NCBI GenBank assembly: GCA_022843505.1
Contig: JALHNN010000207.1
Coordinates: forward strand, 1 to 5,563
Source: Sulfuritalea sp.
GTDB lineage: Bacteria > Pseudomonadota > Gammaproteobacteria > Burkholderiales > Rhodocyclaceae
Reading direction: 5' to 3'
Length of the DNA: 5,563 bases
Shown one piece after another: positions 1 to 4,134 of the stretch. The position numbers were made by a program, and so were the translations under genes. Numbering within the stretch: position 1 is the first letter of the stretch; every line of letters begins with the position of its first letter. The notes below the pieces were generated by a model. It was given only the letters and a program-made list of their open reading frames with translations. It had not been told where the DNA came from and searched no databases.

Positions 1-339
1 GGCGGTGAGCCAGAGGATGGGCACGATCTCGCTGCCCGGCGCGAACAGGCCGAGCGCCGCGATGCAGGCCAGCAGGCCGATCTGGGTGATCAGCATCCAG
101 CCACGGCGACGGCCCAGCGGCGGCGCGTAACGGTCGAGCAGCGGCGACCAGAGAAACTTCCAGGTGTAGGGAAACTGGATCAGGGCGAAAAGGCCGATGG
201 TCTTGAGATCCACGCCTTCCGAGCGCAGCCAGGCCGGCACCAGATTGAGCAGCAGGTAGAGCGGCAGTCCCGACGAAAAGCCGGTGAAGACGCAGATCAG
301 CATGCGCCGTGTGAACAGCGCGGCAAGCCAGGTGGGCAT
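1..339 (-). CDS. ampG: AmpG-type muropeptide MFS permease, N-terminal part (C-terminus beyond window)
   Basis: Inner-membrane major facilitator that imports GlcNAc-anhydroMurNAc peptides released during peptidoglycan turnover, feeding cell-wall recycling. The 113 visible residues match the start of AmpG: a first membrane helix with FSSGLPLYLL (21-30), then VDLKTIGLFAL (43-53), then the family hallmark KFLWSPLLDRY (61-71) and the basic loop PPLGRRRGW (73-81), followed by a second hydrophobic helix (about 82-99). E. coli AmpG, as I recall it, has DLKTIG, KFLWSPLMDRY and GRRRGW at the same places. The ATG at 339 gives a normal AmpG N-terminus, but no Shine-Dalgarno sequence precedes it (the leader is pyrimidine-rich); Met13 is the only nearby alternative. 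It points away from the 580-2259 cassette and lies on the same strand as metXW and ptsI. The reading frame is open to base 1, so about three quarters of the protein is missing. Confidence 0.88.
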   Translation of the reverse strand, partial: MPTWLAALFTRRMLICVFTGFSSGLPLYLLLNLVPAWLRSEGVDLKTIGLFALIQFPYTWKFLWSPLLDRYAPPLGRRRGWMLITQIGLLACIAALGLFAPGSEIVPILWLTA

Positions 340-365
340 GGAAAAGGTCGTTGGGGCGGAACCGC

Positions 366-371
366 ATTCTA
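366..371 (-). promoter_or_regulatory. Possible -10 element for ampG
   Basis: The minus strand reads TAGAAT, five of six matches to TATAAT. It would start transcription around 359, giving a leader of about 20 nt to the ampG ATG. There is no recognisable TTGACA at the expected 16-18 bp spacing; that position falls in the GC-rich inverted repeat at 386-403. The call rests on the -10 alone. Confidence 0.25.
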
Positions 372-547
372 GCTGCGCGGACAGGCGGACCGGCCGGGGT
401 CCGGTTCCGGAGCAGGCCGATCATCACCGCAGGCGCCAACCGCAGCCGCCGACCGCATGAAGACACGCCCCCAGCCGGCACACGGCCCATGGGGGACCAG
501 GCCATCCGCCCGGCACCCGTTCGCGCCATGAATGTGGCCGGGGCTTG

Positions 548-553
548 TATCAT
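548..553 (+). promoter_or_regulatory. Possible -10 element for the 580-2259 cassette
   Basis: TATCAT is a five-of-six match to TATAAT, 26 bp before the ATG of the dehalogenase-like gene, which would give a leader of about 20 nt. The -35 position (around 525-530) reads GCCATG and is a poor match, so either an activator is needed or this is chance. Confidence 0.2.
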
Positions 554-570
554 CGGCGCCATCAACTGGC

Positions 571-576
571 GGAGGA
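571..576 (+). promoter_or_regulatory. Ribosome binding site fixing the start of the dehalogenase-like gene
   Basis: GGAGGA lies 3 nt before the ATG at 580 (4 nt if the core is taken as GGAGG). It is the strongest Shine-Dalgarno sequence in the region and selects 580 over the in-frame ATG at 532, which has no purine-rich site, and over the ATG at 592, which is too far from it. Confidence 0.75.
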
Positions 577-579
577 ACC

Positions 580-1263
580 ATGGCAACCGGCATGCTCGCA
601 GGCAAACGCGTTCTGGTCACGCAGGCCGAGGATTTCATGGGGCCTGTCTTGTGCGAGGTGTTCGCGCGGCATGGTGCGGCAGTGATCCCGAATCTGGAAG
701 CCTTGTCCGATCCGGCGGCGCCCGCGGCCATAGTGACCGCCGCAGGCCGGGTCGATGTCCTGGTCGCCTGCCTCGCCGTCCCGGCGCCGACGACACCGGT
801 CGGCGACGTAACCGACGCCGAATGGCATGAAGTGTTTGCCGCCCTGGTCGATCCCTTGCCCAGGCTGGTTCGCGCAGTCCTGCCACAGATGCTCGAACGC
901 GGCGCCGGCAAGATCCTGGTGATGGGCAGCGCATCCGCACTGCGCGGCATGAAACGCGCTTCGACCTACAGCGCGGCGCGCGGCGCCCAGCTGGCCTATG
1001 TGCAGGCCGTCGGCGTCGAGCTGGCGGCACAGAACATCCAGGTCAATGCGATCGCGCAGAACTTCGTCGACAATCCGACCTACTTCCCACCCGAGGTTCA
1101 GGCCAATCCGCGCTTCCAGGAACGCCTCAAGCGCGAGGTCCCGCTGGGGCGACTGGTCAGCGCGCGCGAGGATGCGGAATATGCCGCCTACCTGTGCAGC
1201 GACGCCGCCGGCTGCTTCGTGGGGCAGGTGTTCCCCGTCTGCGGCGGCTGGGTGGCGCGCTAG
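580..1263 (+). CDS. Halohydrin dehalogenase-like protein (SDR-derived, Ser-Tyr-Arg triad)
   Basis: A 227-aa protein of the short-chain dehydrogenase fold that has lost the dehydrogenase signature. Where an SDR has the nucleotide-binding TGxxxGxG it reads TQAEDFMG (14-21), fitting T-x4-F-x-G. The catalytic set is Ser117, Tyr130, Arg134, spaced S-x12-Y-x3-R, with Arg in place of the SDR lysine. These two patterns together are the published fingerprint of halohydrin dehalogenases, which need no cofactor and interconvert vicinal halohydrins with epoxides plus halide, or open epoxides with other small anions. The aromatic stretch NFVDNPTYFPPE (161-172) sits where those enzymes form the halide pocket. 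The opening LAGKRVLVT and the C-terminal GGW resemble B-type enzymes (HheB) as I remember them. Length is slightly below typical (about 230-255). It is the first gene of a four-gene cassette. Activity and substrate are inferred; a non-catalytic SDR relative remains possible. Confidence 0.8.
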   Translation: MATGMLAGKRVLVTQAEDFMGPVLCEVFARHGAAVIPNLEALSDPAAPAAIVTAAGRVDVLVACLAVPAPTTPVGDVTDAEWHEVFAALVDPLPRLVRAVLPQMLERGAGKILVMGSASALRGMKRASTYSAARGAQLAYVQAVGVELAAQNIQVNAIAQNFVDNPTYFPPEVQANPRFQERLKREVPLGRLVSAREDAEYAAYLCSDAAGCFVGQVFPVCGGWVAR

Positions 1264-1281
1264 CCGGCGCCGAACCCCGCG

Positions 1282-1656
1282 ATGAGCCTGCGCGAATTGC
1301 CTCGGGTGCAGCAGGTGAACGGCGAACCGCGTCGTCGCTGGTTCCATGGCCATGAAATGGACCTCGTCGTGTGGGAGGACGGGGATGGCGAACCGGTCGG
1401 CTTCCAGCTCGCCTACGACAAGCACCGCAACGAGCACTCGATCGCCTGGCGGGCCGGACAAGGCTTCACCCACTATCAGGTGGATGACGGCGAGGCGGCA
1501 GCGCTGTCCAAGGAGACGCCCTTTCTGTACCTCGACGGCGCCTTCCAGCGCGACCGCGTGCTGGAGCAATTCCTCGCCGCGGCGGATTCCCTGCCGCCCG
1601 TGATCGCCGGCTTCGTCGCCGCACGATTGCGCGAATTCGACAAGGAGCAGCAATGA
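1282..1656 (+). CDS. Conserved-looking hypothetical protein, 124 aa
   Basis: I cannot assign a function. The protein is soluble, with no signal peptide or membrane helix, and rich in charged and aromatic residues. The middle reads like beta-strands: RRRWFHGHEMDLVVWED (17-33), then VGFQLAYDKHRNEHSIAW (39-56) and FTHYQVDDGE (62-71). The C-terminus (about 87-124) is probably helical. I recall unnamed proteobacterial proteins with the same pattern (a WW/WF start, DLxVW, GFQLxYDK, ExxLTW), so it is probably a real family. The start follows the dehalogenase stop by 18 bp with only a weak ribosome site, so translation probably depends on coupling. Its stop overlaps the next ATG by 4 bp (ATGA), and its last codons contain that gene's Shine-Dalgarno AAGGAG (1642-1647). 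The position suggests a shared transcript with the dehalogenase-like gene; a role in the same process is inference only. Confidence 0.78.
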   Translation: MSLRELPRVQQVNGEPRRRWFHGHEMDLVVWEDGDGEPVGFQLAYDKHRNEHSIAWRAGQGFTHYQVDDGEAAALSKETPFLYLDGAFQRDRVLEQFLAAADSLPPVIAGFVAARLREFDKEQQ

Positions 1657-1940
1657 GCAAAGCCTGGCTGATAGGCCACATCACCGTCAAGGACGCAAGC
1701 AAATGGGCGGAGTACCGCTCGCGGGTGCCGGCGACGCTGGCGCCCTTCGGTGCCGAACTCGCCTTTCGCGGCACGCTGGCGCAGGTGCTGTCGGGCAGCC
1801 ACCACCACACCGACGTCGTCGTCGCCGGCTTTCCCGACCGCGCCGCGCTGGAGGCCTGGCACGCCTCGCCGGCCTACCAGGCGCTGATCCCGCTACGCAC
1901 CGAGGCGGCCGAGGTCGACCTCCTTTCCTATGACAGCTGA
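1653..1940 (+). CDS. DUF1330 family protein (small dimeric alpha/beta-barrel type)
   Basis: A 95-aa protein that reads as DUF1330, a ferredoxin-like fold family related to the dimeric alpha/beta barrels (EthD and ABM domains). Visible family features: an N-terminal strand AWLIGHITV (4-12), a WAEYRSRVPATLAPFGAE segment (18-35) with the usual Tyr and Pro, FRG (38-40), and a C-terminal FPDRAALEAWHASPAYQALIP stretch (59-79) including the characteristic AW..SP.YQ pattern. The SGSHHHTD motif (47-54) has three consecutive histidines before a hydrophobic strand. No enzymatic role is established for the family. The ATG lies 5 nt after a strong AAGGAG (1642-1647) and overlaps the upstream stop by 4 bp; the 3' end overlaps the next gene by 11 bp. 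This spacing implies a co-translated operon. Confidence 0.85.
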   Translation: MSKAWLIGHITVKDASKWAEYRSRVPATLAPFGAELAFRGTLAQVLSGSHHHTDVVVAGFPDRAALEAWHASPAYQALIPLRTEAAEVDLLSYDS

Positions 1941-2259
1941 GGCGGGGCCGGTGCCGTCGTTGGCGATGCGGACGGCGGCAGTGCTGGGCGGCTACCTGGT
2001 CGCGGCTCTGGTGTCGGCGCTGGTGGTGCGCATCGCCTACGCCGGCGTGCCGGATGCCGAAATCTCGCATGGCATGGCGGCCTTCGGCATGGCCCTGCTC
2101 TATTTCCTGGCCTTCGGCGGCATGGCCATGGTGCACAGCGGCCTGCTGATCTACTGGCTGCGCGGTCGGATCAGGCTGTGGCGGCTGGCGCCGGGCGCGG
2201 CGGCGGCGGCGATCGCGAGCTTCGCACTCGGCTTCTTCCTGATGGCGCTGCCGCCCTGA
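1930..2259 (+). CDS. Small inner-membrane protein with three predicted helices
   Basis: A 109-aa hydrophobic protein of unknown function. Three membrane segments are clear: about 15-37 (Ala/Val/Leu-rich, ending near RIAY), 49-77 (starting at HGMAAFGMALLYF) and 85-107 (Ala-rich, ending FFLMALPP). A short basic loop, RGRIRLWR (78-85), lies between helices 2 and 3, and a polar loop with PDAEISH (41-47) between helices 1 and 2. By the positive-inside rule the basic loop is cytoplasmic, which puts the N-terminus outside. The start is uncertain: the ATG at 1930 overlaps DUF1330 by 11 bp with only a weak GAGG 14 nt upstream, while the ATG at 1966 (Met13, just before helix 1) would also give a sensible protein. 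It is the last gene of the cassette, ending 19 bp from the metW stop. No family recognised. Confidence 0.7.
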   Translation: MTAEAGPVPSLAMRTAAVLGGYLVAALVSALVVRIAYAGVPDAEISHGMAAFGMALLYFLAFGGMAMVHSGLLIYWLRGRIRLWRLAPGAAAAAIASFALGFFLMALPP

Positions 2260-2283
2260 GGCCGCCTGACGAGGCCGCCTAAC
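2258..2283. repeat. 13-bp tandem duplication spanning two convergent stop codons
   Basis: GAGGCCGCCTGAC (2258-2270) is followed directly by GAGGCCGCCTAAC (2271-2283), with one mismatch. The first copy contains the last two bases of the membrane-protein stop. The second contains the metW stop (TAG on the minus strand, 2279-2281). It fills the 19-bp gap between the convergent genes, and no terminator hairpin with a T-run is seen there. Confidence 0.85.
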
Positions 2284-2872
2284 GCCCGAGCCGATAGACG
2301 GCGAGGCTGCCGAGAAAGTTCTGCTCCTCGGTGACGGCGCGACCGGCGTCGTCGAGCACCTGGCGCTCGCGGATCACCAGGCCCATCTTTTGGCACAGCG
2401 ACTCGAAGTCGAGGATGGTGAAAAAGCGCAGGTTGGGCGTGTCGAACCACTCGTAGGGCAGGTCTTCGGACACAGGCATGCGCCCGCTCATCACCGCCAT
2501 GCGGTTCTTCCAGTAGGCGAAGTTGGGGAAGCTGACCACGGCCTCGCGGCCGACACGCAGCATTTCGCCGAGGATGCGCTCGGTATGGCGCACGGTCTGC
2601 AGGGTGCGCGAGAGCACGACGTGGTTGAAGGTCTGGTCGTCGAAGCCGGCAAGGCCCTGCTCGAGGTTGCCCTGGATGACGTTGATGCCGTTGGCGATCG
2701 CCGCCAGCACTTCGGTGTCTTCCAGCTCGACGCCGTAGCCCTTGGCGCCGCGCTCGTCGATCAGGCGGCGCAGCAGCGCGCCGTCGCCGCAGCCGAGGTC
2801 GAGCACGCGCTCGCCGGGCTGCACCCAGCCGGCGATGAGGTCGAAGTCGGCCCGTTCGAAGGCGCCCGTCAA
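2279..2872 (-). CDS. metW: MetW, methyltransferase-like partner of MetX in methionine synthesis
   Basis: A 197-aa class I SAM-methyltransferase-fold protein of the MetW family. In Pseudomonas metW is needed together with metX for homoserine acylation; its methyl-acceptor, if any, is unknown. Visible features: motif [10 protein letters not shown] (23-31), the acidic post-I residue in GYGVEL (45-50, Glu49), the strand VVLSRTLQ (85-92), the conserved [11 protein letters not shown] (114-124) with GRMP shortly after (130-133), and [12 protein letters not shown] (139-150), all typical of MetW. Length matches the family. The start is a TTG at 2872 overlapping the metX stop (CTTTGACG), so translation is probably coupled to metX. 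No ATG gives a better N-terminus, and the resulting start through ADFDLIAGW fits MetW. No promoter of its own is visible; it should follow the metX leader's control. Confidence 0.92.
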   Translation of the reverse strand: MTGAFERADFDLIAGWVQPGERVLDLGCGDGALLRRLIDERGAKGYGVELEDTEVLAAIANGINVIQGNLEQGLAGFDDQTFNHVVLSRTLQTVRHTERILGEMLRVGREAVVSFPNFAYWKNRMAVMSGRMPVSEDLPYEWFDTPNLRFFTILDFESLCQKMGLVIRERQVLDDAGRAVTEEQNFLGSLAVYRLGR

Positions 2873-3987
2873 AGCGTGATCCGTTTCAGGTAGGTGGCGA
2901 CCACGGCGTGGTAGTGCGGGTCATCCATGAGGAAGGAGTCGTGGCCGTGCACGCTTTCGATCTCGGCGTAGGCGACGTCCTGGCCGTTGTGCACCAGGGC
3001 ATGGACGATCTCGCGCGAGCGCTCGGGCGAGAAGCGCCAGTCGGTGGAAAAGCCGATCACCAGGAAGCCGGCGCGGGCGCGGGCCAGGGCCTTGGCCAGG
3101 TCGTCGCCGTAGTCGAGCGCGGGGTCGAAGTAGTCGAGCGCCTTGGTCATGCGCAGGTAGGTATTGGCGTCGAAGATGCCGGCGAACTTGTCGCCCTGGT
3201 AGCGCAGGTAGGACTCGATCTCGAACTCGACGTCGAAGCCGTAGCTGCCCGCCCCCGACTTGATGCGGCGGCCGAATTTCTCCGCCATCTGGTCGTCGGA
3301 CAGGTAGGTGATGTGGCCGAGCATGCGCGCCAGTCGCAGGCCGCGCAGCGGGCGCACGCCGTGCTCGTAGAAGTGGCCGCCGTGGAAATCCGGGTCGGTG
3401 AGGATGGCCTGGCGGGCGACGTCGTTGAAGGCGATGTTCTCCGCCGACAGCTTGGGCGTGGCGGCGATCACCAGGGCATGGCGCACGCGCTCGGGGTAGG
3501 ACAATGTCCATTGCATGGCCTGCATGCCGCCCAGCGAGCCGCCCATGGTGGCAGCCCAGGCCTCGATGCCGAGGTAATCGGCCAGGCGCGCCTGGGCGTC
3601 GACCCAGTCCTCGACCGTGACCACGGGAAAATCCGCGCCCCAGGGCTTGCCGGTGGCGGGGTTGGTGCTGGCCGGGCCGGTGGAGCCGTGGCAGCCGCCG
3701 AGGTTGTTCACGCCGACGATGAAGAAGCGATCGGTGTCGAGCGGCCGGCCGGGGCCGACGATGTTGTCCCACCAGCCGACGTTGCCCGGGTTTTCGGCGC
3801 TCTGCCCGGCGACGTGGTGGTGGCCGGAAAGCGCATGGCAGACCAGGATGGCGTTGGATTTGGCGGCGTTGAGGCGGCCGTAGGTTTCATAAACCAGGTC
3901 GTAGGCGGGCAGCACCCCTCCGCCCTTGAGGCGTAGCGGTTCGCTGAAATGCGCAAGCTGCGCGCTGACGGTGCCGATACCTGACAT
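2869..3987 (-). CDS. metX: MetX, homoserine O-acyltransferase
   Basis: A 372-aa alpha/beta-hydrolase-fold enzyme that transfers an acyl group from acyl-CoA to L-homoserine, activating it for sulfur incorporation. Visible features: [10 protein letters not shown] (31-40), [12 protein letters not shown] (50-61), the oxyanion-region segment GGCHGSTGP (97-105), the nucleophile elbow GGSLGGMQ with Ser151, Asp316 in FSTDWRF, and His349 in HGHDSFL, forming the Ser-Asp-His triad. Whether the donor is acetyl-CoA or succinyl-CoA cannot be read safely; MetX proteins accompanied by MetW often use succinyl-CoA. The ATG at 3987 is chosen over a TTG at 3999 because it gives the family-typical N-terminus, although neither has a good Shine-Dalgarno. 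It is the first gene of metXW, preceded by a promoter, a SAM-II-like aptamer and an intrinsic terminator. Confidence 0.95.
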   Translation of the reverse strand: MSGIGTVSAQLAHFSEPLRLKGGGVLPAYDLVYETYGRLNAAKSNAILVCHALSGHHHVAGQSAENPGNVGWWDNIVGPGRPLDTDRFFIVGVNNLGGCHGSTGPASTNPATGKPWGADFPVVTVEDWVDAQARLADYLGIEAWAATMGGSLGGMQAMQWTLSYPERVRHALVIAATPKLSAENIAFNDVARQAILTDPDFHGGHFYEHGVRPLRGLRLARMLGHITYLSDDQMAEKFGRRIKSGAGSYGFDVEFEIESYLRYQGDKFAGIFDANTYLRMTKALDYFDPALDYGDDLAKALARARAGFLVIGFSTDWRFSPERSREIVHALVHNGQDVAYAEIESVHGHDSFLMDDPHYHAVVATYLKRITL

Positions 3988-3997
3988 GTTGAGCCGC

Positions 3998-4029
3998 AAT
4001 AAAACAAATGCCCGGCAACGGGCCGGGCA
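3998..4029 (-). terminator. Intrinsic terminator in the metX leader (attenuator)
   Basis: In transcript sense: a perfect 8-bp stem TGCCCGGC / GCCGGGCA (4029-4022 and 4016-4009) with a 5-nt loop, followed at once by TTTGTTTTATT. This is a strong rho-independent terminator, placed 11 nt before the metX ATG and 9 nt after the SAM-II-like aptamer. A terminator inside the leader of the gene it precedes implies regulated attenuation. No other terminator is visible between ptsI and metX, so it may also stop ptsI read-through. Confidence 0.85.
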
Positions 4030-4038
4030 CCAAACTGC

Positions 4039-4090
4039 CTCACCTTAGCCGAATTTGTTGCGCGCCCGCAAGTCGAGTCAAATTGGCGCG
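4039..4090 (-). ncRNA. SAM-II-like (SAM-alpha) riboswitch aptamer upstream of metX
   Basis: The transcript strand folds as the SAM-II H-type pseudoknot. P1 is CGCGCC (4090-4085) with GGCGCG (4066-4061), 6 bp. The 18-nt loop begins AATTTGAC and ends CTTGCG. The junction CAACAAATTCG leads to GCTAAGGTGAG (4049-4039). P2 pairs loop bases CTCGACTTGC (4077-4068) with GCTAAGGTGAG, nine pairs including one G-U, with the U of GCU bulged and one A/G mismatch. The loop U-run, the TTGC, the AAAT junction and GCTAA match the SAM-II consensus as I remember it from alphaproteobacterial metA and marine metX leaders. The 3' strand contains the ribosome-site-like AAGGTGAGG. Location before metX fits S-adenosylmethionine feedback. 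A covariance-model score was not available. Confidence 0.82.
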
Positions 4091-4098
4091 ATGGGCAA

Positions 4099-4127
4099 AC
4101 TATGCCGCGCCGCGCCAGGCTTGTCAA
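4099..4127 (-). promoter_or_regulatory. Sigma-70 promoter of metXW
   Basis: The minus strand has a perfect TTGACA (4127-4122), a 17-bp spacer, and CATAGT (4104-4099), four of six matches to TATAAT. The predicted start is an A at about 4092, two bases before aptamer stem P1. The leader would then be about 105 nt. The -35 begins only 7 bp after the ptsI stop codon, so metXW has its own promoter independent of ptsI. Confidence 0.75.
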
Positions 4128-4134
4128 TCGACGC

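Larger units (their letters stand above)
340..579. other. Divergent intergenic region between ampG and the plus-strand cassette
   Basis: This 240-bp spacer has no convincing gene. Open frames here are short, arginine-rich and lack ribosome binding sites. It must hold the promoters for ampG (leftward) and for the cassette (rightward), unless ampG is reached by read-through. Visible structure: a perfect 6-bp inverted repeat, CGGACC (386-391) and GGTCCG (398-403), with a 6-nt GGCCGG loop; and CCCCCA (468-473) with TGGGGG (490-495) flanking 16 nt. Neither is followed by a T-run on either strand, so neither is an intrinsic terminator. No tRNA, CRISPR or IS end was seen. Confidence 0.6.

Noticed and set aside
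468..495. CCCCCA ... TGGGGG inverted repeat as a terminator
   Set aside because: The loop is 16 nt and no T-run follows on either strand; probably chance in GC-rich DNA.
532..579. Earlier ATG start (532) for the dehalogenase-like protein
   Set aside because: It has no Shine-Dalgarno and adds 16 non-family residues; GGAGGA at 571-576 directs the start at 580.
351..830. Plus-strand open frame of 159 codons in the intergenic region
   Set aside because: Arginine- and glycine-rich with no domain, no ribosome site, and it overlaps the dehalogenase-like gene in another frame.
580..1263. Plain NAD(P)-dependent SDR oxidoreductase (for example a 3-oxoacyl-ACP reductase)
   Set aside because: The glycine-rich TGxxxGxG motif is missing and the catalytic Lys is Arg, which is incompatible with ordinary SDR chemistry.
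562..1653. Minus-strand open frame (363 codons) opposite the dehalogenase-like gene and the next gene
   Set aside because: It spans two plus-strand genes with clear family motifs and ribosome sites; its own product shows no domain and it has no ribosome binding site.
2908..3936. Long plus-strand open frame (342 codons) opposite metX
   Set aside because: Antisense shadow of metX; valine-, alanine- and glycine-rich product with no motifs, while the opposite strand encodes a complete catalytic triad enzyme.
4003..4059. AACAAAT (4059-4053) pairing with ATTTGTT (4009-4003) as a second antiterminator helix
   Set aside because: The 7-bp match is real, but it is A/T-only apart from one pair, would form a pseudoknot with the stronger candidate helix, and the first strand is the conserved SAM-II junction; likely coincidence.
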